DNA of 64,000 nt from Furfurilactobacillus curtus. Lineage in GTDB: Bacteria > Bacillota > Bacilli > Lactobacillales > Lactobacillaceae. Position numbers and translations under genes: made by a program. The stretch spans positions 310,001-374,000 of the forward strand of contig NZ_BQXO01000001.1 of NCBI RefSeq assembly GCF_045862785.1, read 5' to 3'. Positions within the stretch are counted from its first letter, which is position 1. Each line of letters opens with the position of its first letter. Shown piece by piece: positions 54,204 through 62,858 of the stretch. The notes under the pieces were generated by a model that ran no database searches, was not told the origin of the DNA, and worked only from the letters and a program-made list of their open reading frames with translations.

Positions 54204-54336
54204 GCAGCTTGCCTCCTGGCAAAAAATTGATTGAGCCTATTATAGCAGATGATGAAGTATGAAGCGATGCCAACCCCATTTGGGCCAAAATCGTTAACTT
54301 ATTGTGGCTCAACGGATGAGCTCATTACGTCTACGA

Positions 54337-54372
54337 CAAAAAAACTGTCTTCCAAAACTGGAAGACAGTTTC
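54337..54372 (-). terminator. Intrinsic terminator of pyk
   Basis: On the minus strand AAACTGTCTTCC pairs perfectly with GGAAGACAGTTT around a short loop, followed by TTTTT. Confidence 0.92.
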
Positions 54373-54386
54373 ATTGAGTCATTAAT

Positions 54387-55808
54387 TTAGTCAATTCGCA
54401 TAACGCGCATGATGTTTGTTGTACCCTTAGTACCAACTGGCACACCGGCAGTCACTAAGATCGTGTCGCCCTTTTCGGCTAAGCCTTCTTCAACGACCCG
54501 TTTCTTGGCTAATGCAAACATGTCATCAGTACTTGCTGGTGCAGTATCGATCACTGGGTAAACACCCCAGTTAATCATCAATCCACGCTGTGTCCGTGCA
54601 TCAAAAGTGACCGCTAAAATATCAGCATTTGGCCGATATTTACTAATCATCCGTGCCGTATGACCAGACGCAGTCGCTGCAACAATCGTCTTAACATGCA
54701 GGTTACTTGCAGTACGAGCAACGGCAGCTGCCACTGCTTCAGTGACATCAGACGTGTCATAGTTGTGGTTAATATGACCGTCAACACTCAAATCATTTTC
54801 AGCCTTGATGTCAATGCGGTTCATCGTTGCAACTGATTCAACTGGGTAATCCCCATTAGCTGATTCACCAGATAACATGGTAGCATCTGTGCCATCAAAG
54901 ACGGCATTGGCCACATCAGAAGCTTCCGCACGAGTTGGCCGTGGATTTTCTTGCATCGAATCCAACATTTGAGTGGCCGTGATTACTGGTTTACCTAATT
55001 CGTTACAACGACGGATCAATTCCTTTTGGACCAATGGGACATTTTCAGGTGGAATCTCAACCCCCATGTCTCCACGGGCAACCATTAAACCATCTGACAC
55101 TTCAAGGATGTCGTCAAAATTGTCGATGCCTTCTTGTGATTCGATCTTTGGGAAGATCTGAACGTGTTGCATGTTCTTTTCTTCTAATAAGGCCCGGATG
55201 TCCAAGACATCTTGTGCCTTACGCACAAATGAAGCCGCAATGAAGTCAATTTCATTGTCCAGACCAAACCGAATGTCAGAAGCGTCCTTTTCAGTAATCC
55301 CAGGCAAGTTGATTGAAACACCAGGCGCGTTAACACCTTTACGTGAGCCCAACACACCATTATTTTGGACAGTTGTCACTAATTCATGCGTGGCTTCGTC
55401 TTTTTCATCAATCTTCATATCGATTAAACCATCGTCAAACAACACATGGCCACCGACGTGAACATCATCATACAGACCTGGATAAGTTACAGCAATCTTG
55501 TCGTGGACGCCTTCAAGACTATCGTCCATTGAAATTCGAACTTTGTCACCGATCTTGTAGGCGATCTTGCCGTCTTTTTGAACAGTGGTCCGAATTTCTG
55601 CGCCCTTGGTATCTAACATGATACCAACCGTCTGACCGGTGATCTTTTCGGCTTCATGGACATTGTTCATCCGACCCAAGTGTTCTTCGTGATCTCCGTG
55701 AGAAAAGTTAAACCGGAAAACGTTGGCTCCGGCTTCGATCAGCTTAACAATCGTGTCAACGTCGGTACTAGCTGGTCCAAGCGTGCTAACGATTTTAGTT
55801 TTCTTCAT
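54387..55808 (-). CDS. pyk: Pyruvate kinase (short form)
   Basis: Pyk converts phosphoenolpyruvate and ADP to pyruvate and ATP. The 473-residue protein has KIVSTLGPAS, NFSHGDHEEH, FPKIESQEG with the catalytic Lys, ARGDMGVEIP, TQMLDSM and a complete C-terminal allosteric domain. It lacks the extra PEP-utiliser-like domain of about 110 residues found in the longer enzymes of Bacillus and many homofermentative lactobacilli. AGGGAGAG precedes the ATG; longer in-frame starts lie before it. No pfkA lies between it and dnaE. Confidence 0.95.
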   Translation of the reverse strand: MKKTKIVSTLGPASTDVDTIVKLIEAGANVFRFNFSHGDHEEHLGRMNNVHEAEKITGQTVGIMLDTKGAEIRTTVQKDGKIAYKIGDKVRISMDDSLEGVHDKIAVTYPGLYDDVHVGGHVLFDDGLIDMKIDEKDEATHELVTTVQNNGVLGSRKGVNAPGVSINLPGITEKDASDIRFGLDNEIDFIAASFVRKAQDVLDIRALLEEKNMQHVQIFPKIESQEGIDNFDDILEVSDGLMVARGDMGVEIPPENVPLVQKELIRRCNELGKPVITATQMLDSMQENPRPTRAEASDVANAVFDGTDATMLSGESANGDYPVESVATMNRIDIKAENDLSVDGHINHNYDTSDVTEAVAAAVARTASNLHVKTIVAATASGHTARMISKYRPNADILAVTFDARTQRGLMINWGVYPVIDTAPASTDDMFALAKKRVVEEGLAEKGDTILVTAGVPVGTKGTTNIMRVMRID

Positions 55809-55886
55809 AAGAAAAATCTCTCCCTTTGATTTGTGCCACATGGTGGCGAGTTTTTGAGACATGCTGCCTCAATCAATTACAAGAAC

Positions 55887-55936
55887 AGTTTAACACTTTT
55901 TAAAACACCCTGTCGCCCTTTTCATTCGTTTTCACA
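55887..55936 (-). promoter_or_regulatory. Promoter of pyk with a cre-like site
   Basis: On the minus strand GCGACA and TAAACT are 18 bases apart. Just upstream, TGAAAACGAATGAA (55921-55934) fits the CcpA site TGNAANCGNWNNCW with one mismatch. Its centre is near -48, where CcpA activates glycolytic genes in lactococci. Confidence 0.4.
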
Positions 55937-55993
55937 AACATTCATGAAAACAACGCGGCTGCTTTCATTATTTTCAACATTTTCGCTTTATCC

Positions 55994-58900
55994 TCACTTT
56001 TTTGAAAGCGAATTCGAGCGAAATACCACATTTTCAATGCCGAAAATTTGTGACAAAGTCGTTTTGATCTCAGGAGAAAAGCCTAGATTATAAGTGTCGG
56101 CTAGTTTAACGGTGCGACCGGTAATCTGATCATGAACAATCACTGGATTATCACCTCGCATCTGTTGATATTGTGCTTGAAACCGTTGCTGAGCAGTCTC
56201 ATCATTTTCAGCCGTCGTTTGTAAATACCAGGTTCCCGTCTGGTGCGTTGCTAGCTTATTTGCTTGAATCGCTTGTGCGGTTTGATTTGCAAGTTGAAGT
56301 GAGTCAGCGACAATTTCAAGTTGTCGACCTGTGTCAATTCGCCCCCGTACCACCACCACCTGTTCCGGTTGTAACCATGTGCTAACTTCTTGCCACAACC
56401 GTGGAAAAATCGTCATGGACAATTCGCCAGATGGATCATTTCCACTGACAAAAGCCATACGATCGCCTTTTTTTGTCCTAATTTCGCGAATTCTACTGGT
56501 ATACAAAAGCACCGTTGCCGATTGACCGACCACTAAATCAACCACCGGAGTCGCTTGTAATTGGCGACTCAATCCGGTGTATTGTTCGACTGGGTGTCCC
56601 GATAAGTAGGCACCTAACACTTCAGCTTCATGAGCCAACTTATCCTTTAAGGGAAGATCTGGCAACGCTGCAACCTTAGGCTTTAAGCCAAGATTACTTT
56701 CGAATAGGTCAATATTAACTTGGGCTCCTGATAAGACCCGGGGCAAAAGATCTAATAGCTGCGCTCGATTCAGACCGAAATGGTCAAATGCGCCAGCATA
56801 AATCAAGGCTGTCAGACCCTCTGCTTTCCGAAATTGCGGTTCAATTCGATTCACAAAATTATCTAGATCAGTAAATGGACCTGATTCGTGGCGACTCGCC
56901 AAAATATTAGCCACAAAATCCCGTCGAAGCCCTTTAATATCGCTCAATCCAAAAATGATTTGCCCGTTAATTAACGAGAAATCCTGCCGACTCACGTTGA
57001 TATCTGGTGCTGCTACATTAACACCATGTTGTCGGGCTTCTAACAGATATAACTTGATTTTGGTTGAATTGCCTAACACGGAATTCAATAACGCCGTAAA
57101 GAAGGCGCCCGGATAATGAACTTTTAAATAAGCTAACTCAAACGCCATCTTACTGTATGCAACAGCGTGTGATCGATTGAATCCATAAGAAGCAAAATTT
57201 TCAATGTACTCATACACTTGTACTGCCGTCGCCTGAGTAAAACCTTGTTGGACCGCACCATCAATAAAATCATGTCGTAGTGCATCAATTTTTTCATGAT
57301 CCTTTTTGCTCATAGCACGGCGTAATAAATCGGCTTTGCCCATAGAGAAACCACCCATGACACTAGCAACGCGCATGACTTGCTCTTGATAGACAATGAT
57401 GCCAAATGTCGGTCCTAAAATTGGTTCCAGCGCCGGAGCTGGATAACTAACCGGTTCCTGCCCTTTTTTACGAGCAATGAAGTGATCAATATTTTCCATC
57501 GGGCCAGGTCGATACAGTGCGTTGACGGCAACGACTAATTCAAAGGTTTCCGGGTGCAGTTGTCGTAAAACATTCTTAATGCCGCTTGATTCAAACTGGA
57601 ACACGCCATTAGTTTCTCCCCGTTGAAAAAGTGTCAATGTTGCTTGATCGGTTAGCGGAATATCGTTAACAATTAACGACTGTCCCGTTGTTTGGGCAAT
57701 CGTGGTTAAACTATTCGCTAAAATCGTCAAATTTCGAAGACCCAAAAAGTCCATTTTCAGCAAGCCTAACGCTTCAACCGTATTCTTAGGAAATTGTGCA
57801 ACCAGCAACCCTTCTGAACCAGTTTGGACTGGAACAAGCGCCGTTAGCGGTTGATCACTTAACACCACCCCAGCAGCATGCGTTGAGGTATGTCGCGGCA
57901 GACCTTCTAACGCCAGAGCGGTCTCAAATAGGAGCTGGTTTAGCGAACTATCTGCAATCAAATTTTTTAGCGGTTGGGATTGATCTTGAGCGTCTTTTAA
58001 GGTGACACCTAACCCGCCAGGAATTGCATGGCTCCAATCAGCTAATTGATACGTAGATAATCCAAAAACACGCCCGACATCGCGAATAACCTGCTTGGCG
58101 CCTAATGTACCAAATGTAATGATTTGTCCCACCTTATCAGCTCCATACCGATCTCGCACATACAGCAGTAACTGATCACGCTTGTCGTCAGGAATATCTA
58201 AATCAATATCCGGCATTTGCGCTCGTTGATCATTTAAGAATCGTTCAAAGAGTAAATCGTAAGCTAAGGGGTCCACCTCGGTAATATCAAGAACGTAGGC
58301 GACCAAAGATCCGGCTGCTGACCCACGTCCGGGTCCTGTGGTGATGTGATGTTGATGGGCAAAATTCATAACATCCCACACGATCAAAAAATAATCATCA
58401 AAGCCAAGCTGGTGAATGACCGCCAACTCATGCGTTAGCCGCTTTTGGTAGCGGTCAAACAATGGCTGCCTGTCCCCCAACCGTTTAGTTAGCCCTTGCT
58501 CACATAGGTCGCGTAAATATTGATCGGGAGATTGGCCAGCGGGCGTCTGAAAGTGAGGAAGCTGTGGCGCTTGAAACGTAAAATCCACCGTAGACGTCGC
58601 GGCAATTTGTACGGTAGCTAAAACAGCATCATTTAAATTCAATTGTTGATAGTGTGCTGTCAGTGGCCCTGCCTCGCGCAAATACCACGGACCGGTTTGC
58701 TGACTGGCCACACCAAGATTTGTTATCTGCTCGCCTGCTTCAACCGCAGCCAATACATTTGTTTTAAATTGATCATCAGGATTTAAATATCGAATGGGAT
58801 TCATTGCGACAAGTGGTACGCTATTTTGCTCCGAAAATTCTTGCAAATTCTCAATGGCGGTTCCTGATTGCTGATCGCTGATCCCAATAAAAACAGTTTG

Positions 58901-59407
58901 GTTATCGGCCGCTTGTTGCAATTGCTGGACCAAACGTTGTGCCTGACTACTTTGACCTGAATTGATTAAACGACCAACTTCACTTTCTAAACCGTTCAGG
59001 ACGTATACATTGCCTAACCATGATGAGATTTGCGTTAAAGTCAAGGTTGCATCAGCTGCCAATGTCATTTTCTTTGAAGAAATTTGGATCAAATTCTGAT
59101 AACCTGCTTGATTTCGCGCCACTAATGTTAGTGGAAACACTTGATCAAGATGCTGTTCTGAATTCAATTCGATCGTCAGTCCGATCAGCGGCTTAATGCC
59201 AGCCTTTTTGGCAGCGTTAAAAAAATCCACCACGCCGTATAAAACATTAATATCCGTCAATGCCAACGCTTCATATCCGCGCTGTTTAGCTGCGTTAACC
59301 AACGCGTCAATACGAATCGGGCTGTTCAGCAAACTATAGCTACTTAGAACAGACAACGGCACGACATGAGTGGTCAGATCATGAGCTGGACTTATTTCTG
59401 GTTGCAC
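55994..59407 (-). CDS. dnaE: DNA polymerase III alpha subunit DnaE
   Basis: This 1137-residue DNA polymerase III alpha subunit is of the DnaE type, which extends lagging-strand primers in Firmicutes. It has a PHP domain at the N-terminus, then the polymerase core with GPGRGSAAGSLVAYVL and PDIDLDIPDDKRD, the tandem helix-hairpin-helix region, and an OB fold (VLLYTSRIREI). The PHP metal-binding histidines are replaced. GTG codons at 59407 and 59410 both fit AAAGGAG; I prefer 59407. An extended -10 promoter and a LexA-type box lie just upstream. Confidence 0.96.
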   Translation of the reverse strand: MQPEISPAHDLTTHVVPLSVLSSYSLLNSPIRIDALVNAAKQRGYEALALTDINVLYGVVDFFNAAKKAGIKPLIGLTIELNSEQHLDQVFPLTLVARNQAGYQNLIQISSKKMTLAADATLTLTQISSWLGNVYVLNGLESEVGRLINSGQSSQAQRLVQQLQQAADNQTVFIGISDQQSGTAIENLQEFSEQNSVPLVAMNPIRYLNPDDQFKTNVLAAVEAGEQITNLGVASQQTGPWYLREAGPLTAHYQQLNLNDAVLATVQIAATSTVDFTFQAPQLPHFQTPAGQSPDQYLRDLCEQGLTKRLGDRQPLFDRYQKRLTHELAVIHQLGFDDYFLIVWDVMNFAHQHHITTGPGRGSAAGSLVAYVLDITEVDPLAYDLLFERFLNDQRAQMPDIDLDIPDDKRDQLLLYVRDRYGADKVGQIITFGTLGAKQVIRDVGRVFGLSTYQLADWSHAIPGGLGVTLKDAQDQSQPLKNLIADSSLNQLLFETALALEGLPRHTSTHAAGVVLSDQPLTALVPVQTGSEGLLVAQFPKNTVEALGLLKMDFLGLRNLTILANSLTTIAQTTGQSLIVNDIPLTDQATLTLFQRGETNGVFQFESSGIKNVLRQLHPETFELVVAVNALYRPGPMENIDHFIARKKGQEPVSYPAPALEPILGPTFGIIVYQEQVMRVASVMGGFSMGKADLLRRAMSKKDHEKIDALRHDFIDGAVQQGFTQATAVQVYEYIENFASYGFNRSHAVAYSKMAFELAYLKVHYPGAFFTALLNSVLGNSTKIKLYLLEARQHGVNVAAPDINVSRQDFSLINGQIIFGLSDIKGLRRDFVANILASRHESGPFTDLDNFVNRIEPQFRKAEGLTALIYAGAFDHFGLNRAQLLDLLPRVLSGAQVNIDLFESNLGLKPKVAALPDLPLKDKLAHEAEVLGAYLSGHPVEQYTGLSRQLQATPVVDLVVGQSATVLLYTSRIREIRTKKGDRMAFVSGNDPSGELSMTIFPRLWQEVSTWLQPEQVVVVRGRIDTGRQLEIVADSLQLANQTAQAIQANKLATHQTGTWYLQTTAENDETAQQRFQAQYQQMRGDNPVIVHDQITGRTVKLADTYNLGFSPEIKTTLSQIFGIENVVFRSNSLSKK

Positions 59408-59422
59408 CACGACAACTCCTTT

Positions 59423-59436
59423 CAAACGTTTGTTCG
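59423..59436 (-). promoter_or_regulatory. LexA (DinR)-type operator of dnaE
   Basis: CGAACAAACGTTTG matches the Gram-positive SOS box CGAACRNRYGTTYG at every position. It occupies about +1 to +14, between the -10 and the ribosome site. Confidence 0.7.
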
Positions 59437-59443
59437 TACCGCT

Positions 59444-59452
59444 ATTATAACA
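59444..59452 (-). promoter_or_regulatory. Extended -10 promoter of dnaE
   Basis: TGTTATAAT on the minus strand is a perfect TGn plus TATAAT. The -35 region is poor, as is usual with an extended -10. The start site would be near 59437. Confidence 0.75.
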
Positions 59453-59558
59453 AAACCAATAACCTACTGCTGAACAAGTCTCTTTTGAAGGGACAAATCC
59501 AATTGAAATCAGTGACGAGAGTGTTAAACTACTAAATGAAACGAAAGGTGGTCAAAAA

Positions 59559-59756
59559 ATGCGTTATTTAACCGTAATTTTTTGGGGATTCATCTGGGGT
59601 GAAGTCATTGGCTACATCGGTGGTCAACTTGAATTAATGACATATAAACCGTTGGAAATTGGCATCGTAGCAGCGATCGTTTGTGTCGTCGTTGCTACCT
59701 TTACTTACTTGATGGCTGATAAGTCCACTCCAGCAGCTAATGAAGCAAACAAATAG
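59559..59756 (+). CDS. DUF2929 small membrane protein (YjzD-like)
   Basis: The 65-residue protein has two transmembrane helices, LTVIFWGFIWGEVIGYI and IGIVAAIVCVVVATFTYLM, and a short hydrophilic tail. It matches the DUF2929 family, often found divergent from or next to dnaE in lactobacilli. Function is unknown. AAAGGTGG lies seven bases before the ATG. Confidence 0.85.
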   Translation: MRYLTVIFWGFIWGEVIGYIGGQLELMTYKPLEIGIVAAIVCVVVATFTYLMADKSTPAANEANK

Positions 59757-59808
59757 TGCATTCGCATCTTAGCGGACGCGCTTTTTTGTTTGGAAAACTA
59801 CCGCAGAA

Positions 59809-59851
59809 GAAGCGAGTATAACTGGCCGATAAGGCTAGTTATACTCGCTTC
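59809..59851. terminator. Perfect 15-pair hairpin between DUF2929 and pepT
   Basis: GAAGCGAGTATAACT pairs exactly with AGTTATACTCGCTTC, enclosing GGCCGATAAGGCT. There is no T-run on either side. Position between convergent genes suggests a terminator. Confidence 0.55.
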
Positions 59852-59875
59852 CTGGTTAAAGGCGATTCTACGATT

Positions 59876-61114
59876 CTACGCTTCTGTATTCAGTTCACTA
59901 ATTTTCAAAATGACGTCAACCGCCTGTTCCATCGTCGCCAAAGAAACAAATTCAAAGCGACTGTGCATGTTTTCCCCACCGGCAAAAAGATTAGGCGTTG
60001 GTAAGCCCATAAATGAGATTTTTGAACCATCCGTCCCACCCCGAACTGGGTAAATCACGGGTTCAATGTTAAGGGCTTCCATTGCCTGCTTGGCTAAATC
60101 AACGGCGGTCATATCCTTTTCAAGGACTTCGCGCATGTTATAGTACTGATCTGTCAGCGTCACATGAACACGATCGGCCTCATAATCAGCGTTCAATTTT
60201 TCGGCGATGTCTAGCATCTGCTGTTTGCGTTGTTCAAACACTTGCCGATCGTGATCACGAATAATATAGGTGAGGGTCGCATGATCCACCGTGCCATTCA
60301 TTTTGTACAAATGGAAGAAACCTTGGCGACCTTCTGTCAATTCGGGACGATCCCCTTCTGGCAGTAAATTATGGAAGTCAATCCCTACCTGCAAGGCATT
60401 AATCATAACGCCCTTAGCCGTGGCTGTATGCACTTCTTTTCCATCAATTTCAATGGTCGCTTGGGCTGCATTAAATGTTTCATATTCTAATTCACCGAGT
60501 GGGCCGCCGTCGACAGTATAAGCGAAGTCAGCACCAAAGCCCTTGGCATCAAAGTGATCTGCGCCGGTACCGATCTCTTCATCCGGTCCAAAGCCCACGT
60601 GGAGATCACCATGCTTAACTTCCGGATGATTAACCAAGTAATCCATGGCTGTGATAATTTCAGCCACGCCAGCTTTGTCATCCGCACCTAATAATGTCGT
60701 CCCATCGGTCGTGATTAACGTTTGTCCGGCGTATTTGTGTAAAGCAGGAAATTCGGCTGTTTTTAACATCCATTTACCATCTTTACTCAAATTAATATCC
60801 GACTGTCCATCGTAGTTTTCGACAATTTGCGGCGCAATATTTTCAGCATTAAAATCTGCCGTATCAATGTGTGCGAGAAAACCAATTGGCGCCGCCTTGC
60901 CGTCATCATTTGCTGGTAAGAGCGCCGTGACATATCCACTGTTCGGATCAGTCTGAATGTCACTCAATCCAATTTCATTTAACTCCTCAGCGATCGATTT
61001 CAAAAAATCAACTTCACGCTGTGCTGATGGAATCGTAGTTGAATCGGGATCTGAACGTGTATTCACCTTCGCATATCCGATAAATCGGGAAAGTAATGAT
61101 TCATATTTTGCCAC
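59876..61114 (-). CDS. pepT: Peptidase T
   Basis: PepT is a zinc tripeptidase that releases the N-terminal residue, used by lactic acid bacteria in peptide nutrition. The 412-residue M20 enzyme has AHIDTADFN and LGADDKAGVAEI, FGPDEEIGTGADHF and the C-terminal dimer/metal part with FAGGENMHSRFEF. GAGGAG lies about ten bases before the GTG used here; longer in-frame starts overlap the nif3-like gene. Cytosolic. Confidence 0.96.
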   Translation of the reverse strand: MAKYESLLSRFIGYAKVNTRSDPDSTTIPSAQREVDFLKSIAEELNEIGLSDIQTDPNSGYVTALLPANDDGKAAPIGFLAHIDTADFNAENIAPQIVENYDGQSDINLSKDGKWMLKTAEFPALHKYAGQTLITTDGTTLLGADDKAGVAEIITAMDYLVNHPEVKHGDLHVGFGPDEEIGTGADHFDAKGFGADFAYTVDGGPLGELEYETFNAAQATIEIDGKEVHTATAKGVMINALQVGIDFHNLLPEGDRPELTEGRQGFFHLYKMNGTVDHATLTYIIRDHDRQVFEQRKQQMLDIAEKLNADYEADRVHVTLTDQYYNMREVLEKDMTAVDLAKQAMEALNIEPVIYPVRGGTDGSKISFMGLPTPNLFAGGENMHSRFEFVSLATMEQAVDVILKISELNTEA

Positions 61115-61166
61115 AATTGTCACACTCCTCGTCTTTAATAGTCTTAGTGTACTCGATTTAATCCGC

Positions 61167-61967
61167 TTACACAAAAGTAAACGGATCGGTATTTGGCTGC
61201 GATTCAACAACTTCAATGCCCCACTGCTTTTGCTGCGACCAGTGCTGTAACAACGCCGCTAGCTTGGGAATACAAATCGCCTCAATGTGGTGCCCAGGAT
61301 CAACAACTGACAGACCGGCGGCCAACATGTCGTGTCCTGTATGATAATAAACATCTCCCGTCACATAGACATCAGCACCTGTAGCCTGCGCTTCGCGAAA
61401 GAATTTACCTCCGTCACCACCTAAAATAGCGACTTTTTTCACCAAACGATCTGGTTCATGTGAAATTACGCGTAACCCTGTTAAATTAAACCGTGCTTTG
61501 CAATATTGGGCAAAGTCAATCACACTCTGTGGCTTGGCCAGCTGCCCAACTCGACCCATGGAAACTTCTGGAAAGGTTGGATTTGGCAACCAACTGGTCA
61601 CCTGCTGCAAATTAAGCTGCTCAGATAACCAATCATTCATGCCGCCTGGCGCATTATCAAGATTCGTATGAGCTGCATAAACCACGATATGGTGCTCGAT
61701 AAGTTTGCCATACATAGCAAGCTGAGGATCAGCCGTAAAGTCTAAATTTTGGGCTGACCGAAACATAACTGGATGATGTGCAAAAATGAAGTCGACCCGT
61801 TGTTCAATCGCCTCGTCGACGACTTCCGGACGGACATCTAAGGTAGTCATCACTCTATGAATGTCTGCCTGGCGATCACCAATTTGAAAACCAGTTGGGT
61901 CACCAGCCTCTCGATAATTTAAGGGTGCAAATTGTTCAAATTGATCAATTAACTTTTGTGCGCGCAT
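61167..61967 (-). CDS. Nif3-like dinuclear metal-centre protein
   Basis: The 266-residue protein belongs to the Nif3 family (YqfO/YbgI). Metal ligand candidates are the His pair in FAHHPVMF, Asp in HTNLD, His in YYHTGHD, and GHHIEA. It lacks the central PII-like insert of the long Firmicutes form of about 370 residues, giving the short YbgI-like length. Some members act as GTP cyclohydrolase-like enzymes but the role is not settled. AAGGAGG precedes the ATG. It overlaps trmK by 23 bases. Confidence 0.92.
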   Translation of the reverse strand: MRAQKLIDQFEQFAPLNYREAGDPTGFQIGDRQADIHRVMTTLDVRPEVVDEAIEQRVDFIFAHHPVMFRSAQNLDFTADPQLAMYGKLIEHHIVVYAAHTNLDNAPGGMNDWLSEQLNLQQVTSWLPNPTFPEVSMGRVGQLAKPQSVIDFAQYCKARFNLTGLRVISHEPDRLVKKVAILGGDGGKFFREAQATGADVYVTGDVYYHTGHDMLAAGLSVVDPGHHIEAICIPKLAALLQHWSQQKQWGIEVVESQPNTDPFTFV

Positions 61968-62661
61968 GGGCCAAAACCTCCTTAATCGAAGCAATTGTTT
62001 CTGTCAGCATCGTAACCTTCTCAGCAGGCACATGATGAGCTTGCTTCAATGAAGCTAACACGCGTTGTCGCCGTGCTAATTCATGTTGCCATTTTTCAAC
62101 AAAAGCGGTGTTAGGTTGCGCTAATAGCTGAGGGCCAAATTGAATCTGTTGGTCCGTTAAATGGACCGGCGCAGCCATCTTAACCGCCATAATAATTTCA
62201 TAAATATGACCTTCATCTTTGAGAATTTCTTCACTGGTGATTCGATACTGATGTTGGACCAGCCATTGCCTTAAATGCGCCTCACCAACATTAGGCTGCA
62301 AGATTAATCTTTCACTGCCAGATAACTTTTGCCATCCACGCGTCAAAATATCACTAATCAGTGTACCACCCATGCCAGCAATCACGATGGTATCCAACTG
62401 ATCTTGCGGATTGATGACTGCCAGACCATCGCCCAAGCGAGCCTCAATTTGCTCAGTTAACCCTTGGCTGACAATTTCTGAACGAGCATTTTCAAAAGGA
62501 CCGGCGACAACCTCGCCGGCAATGGCCCATTGAATTCGGTGTTGTTTGGCTAAAAAAACGGGTAAGTAAGCGTGATCAGATCCAATATCTGCTAACCTTG
62601 CTTGATCTGGCACTCGCTTAGCGACCGCGGCTAACCGTTTTGATAGATGGTTTGCATCCAT
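61945..62661 (-). CDS. trmK: tRNA (adenine22-N1)-methyltransferase TrmK
   Basis: TrmK makes m1A22 in tRNA. The 238-residue Rossmann methyltransferase has LADIGSDHAYLPVFLA near residue 24, VIAGMGGTLI, and QPNVGEAHLRQWL. The C-terminal coiled coil is present (AEKVTMLTETIASIKEVL). GAGGAG lies before the ATG. It is the gene between rpoD and nif3-like, the usual Firmicutes order. Confidence 0.94.
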   Translation of the reverse strand: MDANHLSKRLAAVAKRVPDQARLADIGSDHAYLPVFLAKQHRIQWAIAGEVVAGPFENARSEIVSQGLTEQIEARLGDGLAVINPQDQLDTIVIAGMGGTLISDILTRGWQKLSGSERLILQPNVGEAHLRQWLVQHQYRITSEEILKDEGHIYEIIMAVKMAAPVHLTDQQIQFGPQLLAQPNTAFVEKWQHELARRQRVLASLKQAHHVPAEKVTMLTETIASIKEVLAHARTKVN

Positions 62662-62795
62662 AAGGTAACTCCTCTCAAATCTAGCTTTACTAACTTAGTA
62701 TACCAAGGTTAACCAGTAAACGGATGAGAATCCAACGTAGCCGAATAAGTTTTTAAACTAATCTTTTTATAGTAGCCAAAATTTTGGTATCGTTG

Positions 62796-62830
62796 AACAA
62801 AAAAAGCCCACTGCCAACAAAGCAGTGGGT
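62796..62830 (-). terminator. Intrinsic terminator of rpoD
   Basis: On the minus strand CCCACTGC pairs with GCAGTGGG around a loop, followed by CTTTTTTT. Confidence 0.92.
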
Positions 62831-62858
62831 ACGATCAAATTGTAATGCTAATTTTTGA

